Shown piece by piece: positions 28,435 through 36,809 of a stretch of 64,000 nucleotides of DNA. The DNA is taken from assembly GCF_032050975.1 (NCBI RefSeq), contig NZ_CP116967.1, positions 310,001 to 374,000 on the forward strand, in the 5' to 3' direction. A program made the translations under genes and the position numbers. Source of the stretch: Candidatus Nitrospira allomarina (GTDB lineage Bacteria > Nitrospirota > Nitrospiria > Nitrospirales > UBA8639). Positions within the stretch are counted from its first letter, which is position 1, and each line of letters begins with the position of its first letter. The notes beneath the pieces are model-generated. The model was not told the origin of the DNA, did no database searches, and was given only the letters and a program-made list of their open reading frames with translations.

Positions 28435-30020
28435 AGCGGCTCCTCGAGAAGTGCTTCGGCCCGCATCTCCAGCAACTCTTCTTCTTGGCTTGGATGCAAG
28501 GGTAGTTGGGTAGGATAAGCCAACCAGACGAGCGCGGCCAATCCGAGAAACATATAGCTGGCAAGCAGAAACGCATCGCTCATGGCCAGAATTCCCGCAT
28601 ATTGTCTGACAAGGGCCAAGAGCTTGCCCTTCACCATGGCAGCATCGAGCCCGGCGCCATTCAGGTTGGAAGAGAATCTTCCCAGCACGTCGAAGGACGC
28701 AAACTGTCTTCCCCCAAAATGGTTTGCCAAATGAAGCTGATGGAAGGGGGTCCGTCGAAAGAGCACAATCGTTTGATAGGTAATCCCGAATGCACCCGCG
28801 GCGATACGCAACAGATTGACCGCCTCTGCCGCCCGAAACATCTGAACGCCGGACAATCGATGAATGGTGAGCACAGTCAGCGGTGTAAAAAATGAGCCAA
28901 GAAAAAGACCTTCAAGCAGCATGGGCCAGAAAATCTGATCAAAGGACTGAGGATCGTCGTAATGGCCTATCCAGTACAGAGTCACAGCAAACCCGAGAAA
29001 ATTGAGGCTCGCGAGCATGCGAGCCTCGACCCGCTTGGAGAGCTCGTGCATCACCGCAATCATTGGAGCCGCCAACAATACCATGGGGAGGAGCGCAATC
29101 CCGGCCAGCAAGGACGAATAGCCCAACAACAGTTGAAGCTGAACGATCAGAAGCGTGATCAATCCCTGGATCGAGAAGAATCCGGCCACCATACAGATCA
29201 CCCCGATGGTAAAATTTCGGTCGGCGAACAACCGTAGATCCAGCATCGGGTGACGTTCGCCGAGCTCCCAGATGATAAAACAGGGCAATGCCACAATGAC
29301 GACAATCAGGACGCCACGGAGGAATGGCGAGTCAAGCCAGTCAAAATCGTTACCCATGTTCAGAAGAGTCTGAATGCCCCCCAAAATGACGGCCAACAGA
29401 AAAAATCCCACGAAGTCGAATCGGGTACGCTGTCGATGGAATCCCCGACCATACAACAACGATCCCATGAAACCGACGACGACCAGGGAAAGGGCGACAT
29501 CCAGATAAAACAGATAACGCCACCCGAGATCATCCGCGATCCACCCGCCAACAGGAAGTCCAATGGTAAACGGCGTAATGGTAAACAAACCCCAGATGGC
29601 TAACCCCATGGACTTGAGCCGGTCCGGGTACTCTCTGAGCAGCATGTCTTGTGAGAGAAAAACCGTGAGGCCGCCAGCAAATCCCTGAATTATGCGGGCA
29701 TTCAGAAACTCCCAATGAGTCATACTGCTGGCGCCAATATACGAAGCCACGGCATACACAAGAAAGGCAACAATGAACACACGATTATTACCGTACCGGT
29801 CAGACAGCGTGCGGCCAATAGGAATGCCCAGCGCCAGGGCAATCATGAAATCCGTCTGAGCCCAAGTCAGGAAGCTCGGCAACACGCCTTCCAGATCGCC
29901 GGCCACATGAGGCAACAAGGCCACATAGGACCCGACATTGAACATCACGAGAATGTGTGCGAGACCGAGCGTCAAGTTGAACAGAATAAAGTGCCAGCCT
30001 CGCAGGCGTTTGGGAAACAT
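28431..30020 (-). CDS. DHA2-family MFS efflux transporter (EmrB-like)
   Basis: An inner-membrane proton-driven exporter of about 529 residues with about 14 hydrophobic helices. The MFS signature GRTLSDRYGNNRVF appears after helix 2, and a motif C-like PVGGWIADDLGWRYLFYLD in helix 5 marks an antiporter of the EmrB/QacA group. I chose the ATG at 30020 with AGGCAGG upstream; an in-frame GTG at 30047 exists without a ribosome-binding site. It heads the three-gene efflux operon and overlaps the next gene by four bases. Directly upstream lies the decayed formate/nitrite channel, so this operon may have been inserted beside it. Confidence 0.9.
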   Translation of the reverse strand: MFPKRLRGWHFILFNLTLGLAHILVMFNVGSYVALLPHVAGDLEGVLPSFLTWAQTDFMIALALGIPIGRTLSDRYGNNRVFIVAFLVYAVASYIGASSMTHWEFLNARIIQGFAGGLTVFLSQDMLLREYPDRLKSMGLAIWGLFTITPFTIGLPVGGWIADDLGWRYLFYLDVALSLVVVGFMGSLLYGRGFHRQRTRFDFVGFFLLAVILGGIQTLLNMGNDFDWLDSPFLRGVLIVVIVALPCFIIWELGERHPMLDLRLFADRNFTIGVICMVAGFFSIQGLITLLIVQLQLLLGYSSLLAGIALLPMVLLAAPMIAVMHELSKRVEARMLASLNFLGFAVTLYWIGHYDDPQSFDQIFWPMLLEGLFLGSFFTPLTVLTIHRLSGVQMFRAAEAVNLLRIAAGAFGITYQTIVLFRRTPFHQLHLANHFGGRQFASFDVLGRFSSNLNGAGLDAAMVKGKLLALVRQYAGILAMSDAFLLASYMFLGLAALVWLAYPTQLPLHPSQEEELLEMRAEALLEEPL

Positions 30021-30130
30021 AGCCTGCCTGGGCTTTTTTGGCCTCACAGGCAGACACTTTCACTTGGCTGAGCGGATAGAGAAAAAGATTCATGGTTGAC
30101 GCCTCCCACCTGTTGAGGATCTATGGCGGG

Positions 30131-30395
30131 GAAACCGTGTGCACAATACATTACCAAACCGGTGAAGAACATTCCGCCAACCAGGTTGCCCAGCGTGACC
30201 GGATTCTTGTTCAAAAAGCTCCAGTAGGACATACGGACCTCGGTTCCCATTACATACAGACTGGAATGACGAACATGTTCACCACCGCGTGTTCAATCCC
30301 CTGCGAGAAAAACAGACCCGTAGTTCCCAAATGCCACATACCCTCCCAATAAGAAACGTAGGGCAATAGGCAAACACCACGGTTCACCCAACCAT
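30131..30395 (-). pseudogene. Remnant of a formate/nitrite transporter (FNT family) gene
   Basis: The minus strand holds pieces of an FNT channel in shifted frames: QGIEHAVVNMFVIPVCM followed by a stop (about 30248-30303), then in the +1 frame MGTEVRMSYWSF and NPVTLGNLVGGMFFTGL (30131-30250). These match the family's GFEH-x-VANMF-x-IP and N-x-IPVTLGN-x-VGG signatures near the C-terminus. A hydrophobic WCLPIALRFLLGGY piece upstream may be the preceding helix. The N-terminal half is absent. It is a degenerate copy of a likely nitrite/formate channel located between the efflux operon and nxr unit 2. Confidence 0.75.
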
Positions 30396-30583
30396 CCAAA
30401 GGTTTGACATCCTCCATAATCCTTTTCCCTTATGGAAAGATGGTCAACCTCCTTATCTGAATTCCAGGTCCCGTCGTCCCCATTGAAAGAACGCTCTTTC
30501 TTCGAATAACAATTTGGACTCCCGATGAAAGAATCCTTTGTGATGAAAAAGAGTTTTGTATTATTTTTCCTATATTTAACGAG

Positions 30584-30628
30584 GAAGAGCACAAGGAGGT
30601 GAAACGTATTCACCCCTTTGTGCTCTTC
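30584..30628 (-). terminator. Long hairpin after the small CxxC protein gene
   Basis: A 20-bp stem with two G-U-type positions (arms 30584-30603 and 30609-30628, five-base loop) follows the stop of the gene at 30653 by 24 bases on the minus strand. Downstream sequence is only moderately T-rich. It probably ends the nxr unit 2 transcript or protects its 3' end. Confidence 0.6.
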
Positions 30629-30652
30629 CAGCAACGGCCCTGCGGTTCTTCG

Positions 30653-30892
30653 TTAGGCTTCTATGGTTTGAGCATTTTCCCGCATTATCTGTCTGGATGG
30701 TGAAAACGTTTTAAGGCGGGCCTTTCCCACCTTGGGCCTGGGTTCGTTCCCCCGATTTTTTAAAATCAAAGAATCGACAATTTCTCCACAGTTATAGCAT
30801 TGCCAAGCCATGGACCATAACTGTCCTGAATCATTAAGATGATCTCCCATATTTAGCCAATGCATGAGACCAGCACAACGCCGACAATTCAT
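30653..30892 (-). CDS. Small double-CxxC (zinc-ribbon-like) protein
   Basis: A 79-residue protein with C-x2-C near the N-terminus (MNCRRCAGLM) and a second pair in WQCYNCGEIVDSLILKNR, spaced about 28 residues apart as in zinc ribbons. GGGAG before the ATG gives a clear start. It lies 154 bases downstream of nxrB2 on the same strand, before a long hairpin. A related protein is encoded at 50751-50996, sharing the C-G-x-I-V-D-x-x-I-L-x-N-R block. The function is unknown; metal binding or a small regulatory role is inference. Confidence 0.75.
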   Translation of the reverse strand: MNCRRCAGLMHWLNMGDHLNDSGQLWSMAWQCYNCGEIVDSLILKNRGNEPRPKVGKARLKTFSPSRQIMRENAQTIEA

Positions 30893-31046
30893 AACATCTC
30901 CCCCCTTTCCGGCTTCTCCCCTTTACAGGGGAGAGACCGGGTGGCGATTTTTTCCCTGACACTCATTTTACGTCGCCAGCCGGCCTCCAGCCTCACCGAA
31001 AATTGATAATTCCGGTTGTCTCCCGCTGCATGAATAACCATGAAAC

Positions 31047-32336
31047 TTACAGCCAGTTCACCCGCTCGGCCGGGCGGATGTAAATCGGCTCTTCCACTTG
31101 CTGCCGCACCGCTTCCTTGCCCGATTTGTTGAACCCCAACACCGTGTCGTTGTACATCTCAAACTTCCGCCCATGGATTTGGGTTTCAAACACTTTCGGC
31201 CCCGGAATCACGTCATACCGGAAGATGATCTGTTGGCTCGCCCGCCACAACTGCAGCACCGCCAACAACTCCCGGCTCGGCACCAGATACTTCTCAATCG
31301 CATTATCTACCCCCGGCCCGAACATCTGCCGGATGTAGCCCCGCGGCGCCTGCCGCGGTGGGATGTAAAACCCGTTGGGTTCCGTGCCCCATTGCGGATA
31401 CAACGGCAACGCCACTTGTTCCACCCGGATGGTATAGTACAACGGATTCCAGCGATCTTCCGCCCAGAGCCCGTCATCGCCCACCTTCACCAACCCTTGC
31501 AGCCGGATTTTGCCCACGCACGCCGCCATACACCGCGTCTCCATCGGCTCGCCCCCCGTTAAGGGGTCTTTGCCTTCCACCCGCGGATAGCACGCAATAC
31601 ACTTCTCACTCACCCGCGTCGTCCCCCGGTACATCGGCTTTTTAAACGGGCATTGCTCCACACACTTCTTGTACCCCCGGCACCGGTTCTGGTCGATCAA
31701 CACAATCCCGTCTTCCGGCCGCTTGTAGATGGCCTTCCGCGGACACGCCGCCAGACACCCCGGATACGTACAGTGGTTACAGATGCGTTGCAGATAGAAG
31801 AAGTACGTCTCATGCTCCGGCAAGCTGCTGCCTTGCATTTTCCACGGCTCTTCTTTCGTGAACCCCGTCTTATCCACCCCTTCCACGATCGCCCGCATCG
31901 AGGTCGCCGTATCTTCATAGATATTCACAAACCGCCATTCCTGGTCGGTCGGGATGTAGCCAATGGCCGCCTGCCCGATCTTGGCGCCCGCATCAAAGAT
32001 CGTCATTCCTTCAAACACCCCATACGGCGCATGATGTTTGCGGCCCACCCGCACGTTCCACACCTGCCCGCCCGGATTGACCTGCTCAATCAACTGCGTG
32101 ATCTTCACATCGTAGAACTGCGGATAGCCCCCGTACGGCTTCGTTTCCACGTTGTTCCACCACATGTATTCCTGCCCTTTGCTGAACAGCCACGTCGACT
32201 TGTCCGCCATCGAGCAGGTTTGACACGCCAAACACCGGTTGATGTTAAAGACAAACGCAAACTGCCATTTCGGATGCCGCTCCTCATACGGATACAGCAT
32301 CTTCCGTCCTAACTGCCAGTTATACACTTCAGGCAT
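31047..32336 (-). CDS. nxrB: Nitrite oxidoreductase beta subunit NxrB, copy 2
   Basis: 429 residues, differing from copy 1 at one position that I can see (YYTIRVEQ against YYAIRVEQ), with only a handful of silent base changes over 1290 bases. All four cysteine clusters for iron-sulfur centres are intact. The GGAGGACGACA ribosome-binding site and the sequence just upstream are also shared. It is the third gene of nxr unit 2 and, unlike copy 1, is not followed at once by a strong terminator; transcription may continue into the small CxxC gene. Near-identity of nxrB against more divergent nxrA and regulator genes suggests gene conversion. Confidence 0.98.
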   Translation of the reverse strand: MPEVYNWQLGRKMLYPYEERHPKWQFAFVFNINRCLACQTCSMADKSTWLFSKGQEYMWWNNVETKPYGGYPQFYDVKITQLIEQVNPGGQVWNVRVGRKHHAPYGVFEGMTIFDAGAKIGQAAIGYIPTDQEWRFVNIYEDTATSMRAIVEGVDKTGFTKEEPWKMQGSSLPEHETYFFYLQRICNHCTYPGCLAACPRKAIYKRPEDGIVLIDQNRCRGYKKCVEQCPFKKPMYRGTTRVSEKCIACYPRVEGKDPLTGGEPMETRCMAACVGKIRLQGLVKVGDDGLWAEDRWNPLYYTIRVEQVALPLYPQWGTEPNGFYIPPRQAPRGYIRQMFGPGVDNAIEKYLVPSRELLAVLQLWRASQQIIFRYDVIPGPKVFETQIHGRKFEMYNDTVLGFNKSGKEAVRQQVEEPIYIRPAERVNWL

Positions 32337-32393
32337 TGTCGTCCTCCGTTTCGGTGAAAATTTCGGGGCTGTCCAGGCTGCATCGGCCAACCC

Positions 32394-32813
32394 TCAGGTT
32401 GGCAACCCCCCGGTATCAACCCAACAATCAACTTTTCGTAAATTCCTCAAGGCCATGACCCCGTTCACCATATGACTGAGATTGTGAAGATCTACGGTTT
32501 TGATCATGACCTCACAATTCCCAATTTCTTTTATTTCCTGCGGATCTATCCTACCTTCATACGCGGTAAAGATAATGGCTGGAACAGAAGAAAATTTTCG
32601 AATGGCTTGCAGGGTTTCCACCCCATTCATTCCACCCATTTTATAATCCACCAAGATCACATCAGGTTCATCCCTATAATCTCTTAAAAATTCCATTAAG
32701 GCCTCTCCCGATTCAAAGGCACGTACCGAGCAATGCAACCGAGAAAGTTTTTTCCCAATATTTAAACGAACCACCTCATCATCATCCACCACAAATACAG
32801 AGGGTATGCTCAC
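32394..32813 (-). CDS. Single-domain response regulator between nxrA2 and nxrB2
   Basis: A 139-residue receiver homologous to the regulator of unit 1. Acidic pocket VVDDDEV, phosphoacceptor Asp in ILVDYKMGG, Thr in IFTAYEG and Lys in MIKTVD are kept. It differs from its partner mainly after residue 75, and both share the exact tail WVDTGGLPT just before nxrB. It starts at a GTG at 32813 with AGGACC upstream. No output domain and no kinase are visible nearby. Retention in both nxr units implies that it matters for NXR expression or activity, though how is unknown. Confidence 0.92.
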   Translation of the reverse strand: MSIPSVFVVDDDEVVRLNIGKKLSRLHCSVRAFESGEALMEFLRDYRDEPDVILVDYKMGGMNGVETLQAIRKFSSVPAIIFTAYEGRIDPQEIKEIGNCEVMIKTVDLHNLSHMVNGVMALRNLRKVDCWVDTGGLPT

Positions 32814-32913
32814 CGACGGGTCCTATTACCTGTTTCATCTTGCTTCCCCCAACAGTTTTCATGATAAAAGGCTTACAAGAAATTTTTATGTCCAACGATC
32901 ACCCAAAAATGAA

Positions 32914-32983
32914 GGAGGCTGGGGGGAGGTATTCATCATATTTCTTTCTAGACGTCAATATAGAAAAAATATCCCCAGCCTCC
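32914..32983 (-). ncRNA. Conserved stem-loop in the nxrA2-regulator spacer
   Basis: GGAGGCTGGGG at 32914-32924 pairs with CCCCAGCCTCC at 32973-32983. The loop contains 32938-32959, matching (inverted) the start of nxrA1 with one mismatch in 22, although the nxrA2 start itself does not carry that sequence. It begins eight bases after the nxrA2 stop. Confidence 0.65.
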
Positions 32984-32990
32984 AACTCAC

Positions 32991-35900
32991 TTACACTTTG
33001 ATCTTAATATGGTCACCCTTCAGCCATTTGATCATAAACTCATTCTCCTGGCCTGGCGTGAACCCGGTCCGGACCGGTTCCCACGGCCCCCGTCCGCCGA
33101 TACCGCCATCCTCCGCTTTCGTGATCCGGATGAGACACTCCTTCGGCACCGTGTTGACCGCATGATGATCGATCTCAAAACCCCATTTGAATTTCCATTT
33201 ATTCGCCATTTTTCCTGGCAATGAGTCCAATTGGTGCATCGGCATCAGCCAACTGCGGGTAAAGGACTGCTGCGCTCCATACCGGAAGTTCGATTGATAT
33301 CCGGTATCCAGCGCAATCGCCCGTCCGTCCGGCCGGGTTTCATGCCCCTTCACCGACTTCGCCGTGGATACATACGGCGCATGCTTGGCCATCGTGACAT
33401 GGTACGGGAAAGCCGGGTTGTACTTCGCCCGGATCATCAACCGTGCCACCTTGTAATAGGGGTCGCTGGGCTTCCAGCCACGATACGGCCGGTCCACCGG
33501 GTTCCCATCCACGTAGACATAGTCCCCGTCGTTGATGCCCCGATCTTTGGCCGCTGATGGGTTGATATGGATTTGATGTTCACCCACACCTGGCGTCCGC
33601 TTATCCATCCGATAGGCATCGCCAAAGTTGGACTCATACATCTGCACCCAGTCGTTCACCGACCATTGGCTATGCACCCGATGCCGGGTCTTCGGCGTCA
33701 CGCAATAGAACTGATACCCCTTCTCCCAGAGGGGATTGGCGTATCGTTTAATTTCCGCCCAAGGCAACTTGATGTTGCGGACGGTTTTGTCGTCATGATG
33801 TTGTGCCGTGATCGGAATCCCATAGTCATCCGGCCGGATATACGGATTGGATGACATGATCGCATTCGGCAAGTAGGGAGTGGCCTCCGTCCCTTCACGA
33901 TGAGAGATGAAGTTTTCCCCATATTCAATGGCTTCCGGCTCCACCCGGTAGGTCTCCAGGCGTCCGCTGCGCGTCCAATGCGGCTTCGATTCATTGGTCT
34001 CTTCCCACAATGGAATTCGAGGATAAGTCCGGGTCATCACCATCCAACCCTTTTCCGACTTCAACATCGTGTCCGCGTTATACCCATACGACGTACTACC
34101 GGCATCCAACAACCGTTGCACATACACATCCACACGGTTGTCATAGACAAATTTAAAGTAATCTTTAAATCGCCCATCCCCCGTTATTTCGGTGAGTTTG
34201 GCCGCGACGCCCGCCACCGTATCCAAATCGTTCCGCGTGTCATACAACGGCCGGATGCCACCTTTCCATACCTGCATCCAGGGGTTGGAGACGGTGGCGG
34301 TCATTTCAGGATAGGTAAACTCCATCCACCCGTTCACAGCAAATGACACATCGGCGTGATTCACATCGGATGTCATTTCAATGTCCTGAGTCACAATCGC
34401 TTCAATGTGAGGATCCACATTTTTGACCATGTCATAATGGTGCTTGGAATTATTGAGAATATTGACATTCGCCACCCATCGAAGCTTACTCGGCGTCGGC
34501 ATATGCGTCTTTCCGGTAAACACCCGACGGCCATACTTGGGCGTATTCACAATCAGAGCCGTATCGCCGTGGTTCCAGTACGTCGTCTCTTCACCATAAT
34601 AGTATGGGCGGTAATTAATCTCTTTCCCATGGGCATTCGGATCTGTCGTGATCTTGAAAGGATTTTCCCCGGTGTGGATCCCAATGCCTTCCCCCGACCA
34701 TGGCGTGGCCGCCCAAACACCAACCTTATAATTTCCTGACCATGTATGACATCCCGTACCGAATTTCCCCATGTTTCCGGTCAGGGTCATCACCATGGCG
34801 GCCGCACGCCCCATCGACGTCATATGAAAATAATGGCAGACGCCTTCTCCATTATGAATGGCGGCCGGTTTGATGGTCCCGTTATCTCGAGCCCATCGCA
34901 CAATAAGGTCTTTCGGACATCGATTAATTTGGTGAACAGTATCCAGATCGTAATCCTGAAGATGGACCTGATACATCTGGAAAAGGGGCATGACATCTGC
35001 CTCCCTCCCACTCAGTAATTTCACCCTGAACGATCCCGTTAATGCCGGATCGAGACCGCTGTTCTTAAAGTGCCAACCCACCAGTTCTCGATGAAGCGGG
35101 ACCGCTTTGTCCTGATTGAGATCCCACACCATAAACCCTCCAAGACGAGCAATCTGCGAAGGCGAAAGTCCTTGCACTTTGCCGGAGTAAGTTTTGGAGA
35201 AATCCGGGAAGGCATAATCTTTAATGACATCGCGCGGATCCAAATATTGCAGAGTATCCGTGCGAATCAACAAGGGTAAATCCGTGCTGGACCGAATAAA
35301 ATCGCTGTCCTGAAGACCATCGTCTAAAATAATTTTGCAAGCCCCTAGGAATAACGCTCCATCTGTTTCGGGGCGGACCGGCATCCAATAGTCGGCCCGT
35401 TGTGCGGTGGGATTGTATTCCGGGGTAATGACCACCACTCGACCACCCCGTTCAATGGACTCCAGTTTCCAATGGGCTTCCGGCATTTTATTTTCGACGA
35501 AATTTTTGCCCCAACTGGTATTCATTTTGCTGAATCGCATATCAGAAAGATCACAATCAATGGCTTGCGCTCCGGACCAGAATGGTTGCGAAGGATCCTG
35601 ATCACCGTGCCAGGTCAAATTATTAAAATACCGCCCACCCTGGGCATTCTCCGGGCCAACTTTTCTCACCCAACTATCCAACAGAGCTCCACATCCACCG
35701 TTCATCCGCGTAATGCCCATTTTGCCTATGACACCCAACACGGGCATACCGGCACGGAATTTCATGCTCCGCACTCCTGAGCCCTTCATCATTTCGATCA
35801 TTTCCGGAGGATACCCTTGTTCCCGTAATCGCCTCGCACCGGCTTCGCCGCTATACCGGTTGGCGATCACGATCATGGCCTTGGCCAAATAGGTAAACGC

Positions 35901-36428
35901 GGTATCCCAGGACACCCGCAACATATCATCCAAATAGCGCGCATTGAATTTATATTTCGTCATGACCGTTGGGTCTAATTCAGGACTTCCGTCATCCATC
36001 CAGGCTTTCCAGCCGCGCCGCATCAAAGGCCCCTTTAAACGGTATGGTCCATATACCCGGCGATGGTAGGTATACCCCTTCAAACACATCCGGGGATTAT
36101 GGGCAAAGGTTCCCCGATTCCCGTACATATCCTCATAGGTTTGGTGATCGTAGTTTTGTTCTACGCGCATCACGACCCCGTTCCGGACAAACGCACGAAT
36201 ACGACAGGCATGCGTGTCATTCGGGGAACAACACCAGGTAAAGGAACTGTCATACCGGTATTGATCGTGATAGACCCGCTCCCAGGAGCGATCCGGGTAT
36301 TCACCCAATGGATTGCCTACCTCCACAACCGGTTGCAATGCCGTCAACGCCAGCGCATTATCCGCTAACGCCACTGCAGCCACAGTGCCTGCTGTAATTT
36401 TTAAAAATTGTCTTTTTGTGACCAACAT
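32991..36428 (-). CDS. nxrA: Nitrite oxidoreductase alpha subunit NxrA, copy 2
   Basis: 1145 residues, the second molybdopterin nitrite-oxidising subunit. It keeps the FS0 cluster cysteines (WCCSPNDTHAC, PRMCLKG) and all Nitrospira NxrA features. The Tat signal reads TKRQFLK, with Lys-Arg instead of twin Arg, followed by the same hydrophobic stretch as copy 1. The ATG at 36428 (MLVTKRQ) follows GGAGGGG. Identity to copy 1 is patchy: the C-terminal third is nearly identical apart from a short block around PGKMANKWKFKWGF, while central parts show many substitutions. It follows the one-helix membrane protein and bd-like oxidase genes on the same strand. Confidence 0.98.
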   Translation of the reverse strand: MLVTKRQFLKITAGTVAAVALADNALALTALQPVVEVGNPLGEYPDRSWERVYHDQYRYDSSFTWCCSPNDTHACRIRAFVRNGVVMRVEQNYDHQTYEDMYGNRGTFAHNPRMCLKGYTYHRRVYGPYRLKGPLMRRGWKAWMDDGSPELDPTVMTKYKFNARYLDDMLRVSWDTAFTYLAKAMIVIANRYSGEAGARRLREQGYPPEMIEMMKGSGVRSMKFRAGMPVLGVIGKMGITRMNGGCGALLDSWVRKVGPENAQGGRYFNNLTWHGDQDPSQPFWSGAQAIDCDLSDMRFSKMNTSWGKNFVENKMPEAHWKLESIERGGRVVVITPEYNPTAQRADYWMPVRPETDGALFLGACKIILDDGLQDSDFIRSSTDLPLLIRTDTLQYLDPRDVIKDYAFPDFSKTYSGKVQGLSPSQIARLGGFMVWDLNQDKAVPLHRELVGWHFKNSGLDPALTGSFRVKLLSGREADVMPLFQMYQVHLQDYDLDTVHQINRCPKDLIVRWARDNGTIKPAAIHNGEGVCHYFHMTSMGRAAAMVMTLTGNMGKFGTGCHTWSGNYKVGVWAATPWSGEGIGIHTGENPFKITTDPNAHGKEINYRPYYYGEETTYWNHGDTALIVNTPKYGRRVFTGKTHMPTPSKLRWVANVNILNNSKHHYDMVKNVDPHIEAIVTQDIEMTSDVNHADVSFAVNGWMEFTYPEMTATVSNPWMQVWKGGIRPLYDTRNDLDTVAGVAAKLTEITGDGRFKDYFKFVYDNRVDVYVQRLLDAGSTSYGYNADTMLKSEKGWMVMTRTYPRIPLWEETNESKPHWTRSGRLETYRVEPEAIEYGENFISHREGTEATPYLPNAIMSSNPYIRPDDYGIPITAQHHDDKTVRNIKLPWAEIKRYANPLWEKGYQFYCVTPKTRHRVHSQWSVNDWVQMYESNFGDAYRMDKRTPGVGEHQIHINPSAAKDRGINDGDYVYVDGNPVDRPYRGWKPSDPYYKVARLMIRAKYNPAFPYHVTMAKHAPYVSTAKSVKGHETRPDGRAIALDTGYQSNFRYGAQQSFTRSWLMPMHQLDSLPGKMANKWKFKWGFEIDHHAVNTVPKECLIRITKAEDGGIGGRGPWEPVRTGFTPGQENEFMIKWLKGDHIKIKV

Positions 36429-36480
36429 CAAACGCCCCTCCATACAAAGGTTAAATGTTCCGGCTTACGACACAAACCCT

Positions 36481-36669
36481 TTATTCCTCCTTTCTTTGAG
36501 ACTGCCTCAACCGATGTCTTTCCCAGACATTCAGTTCGACAGGTATGGCCACCGCGGTTTTTGGGGGGTCGACCATAAGATTTGCCCATCCCAACAGGAG
36601 GACTCCAACGAAGCTGACTATCCCGAAGATCATTTCAATCAGAGGATTTGCAACCCAGAATTCCATCAT
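36481..36669 (-). CDS. Small single-helix membrane protein upstream of nxrA2
   Basis: A protein of 62 residues with one transmembrane helix (IFGIVSFVGVLLLGWANLMV) and a basic, charged C-terminus (ERHRLRQSQRKEE). AAGGAG six bases before the ATG at 36669 sets the start; an in-frame GTG lies 15 bases upstream. It sits between the bd-like oxidase gene and nxrA2, all on one strand. Small helices accompany cytochrome bd oxidases (CydX/CydS), so a subunit of the neighbouring bd-like protein or a membrane anchor for NXR are the two obvious possibilities. Neither is shown by sequence. Confidence 0.75.
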   Translation of the reverse strand: MMEFWVANPLIEMIFGIVSFVGVLLLGWANLMVDPPKTAVAIPVELNVWERHRLRQSQRKEE

Positions 36670-36809
36670 CTCGCTCTCCTTCACGGCTCAACCACTCCAT
36701 CATGCGCTTCACCTTGAATGAGTGAATGCGCCTTTCAGCCCCCATTTCCTCGCACCGGCTGCATGAATCCAGGATTCATCCACCAACCTATAATTCCCCA
36801 CGAAACACA

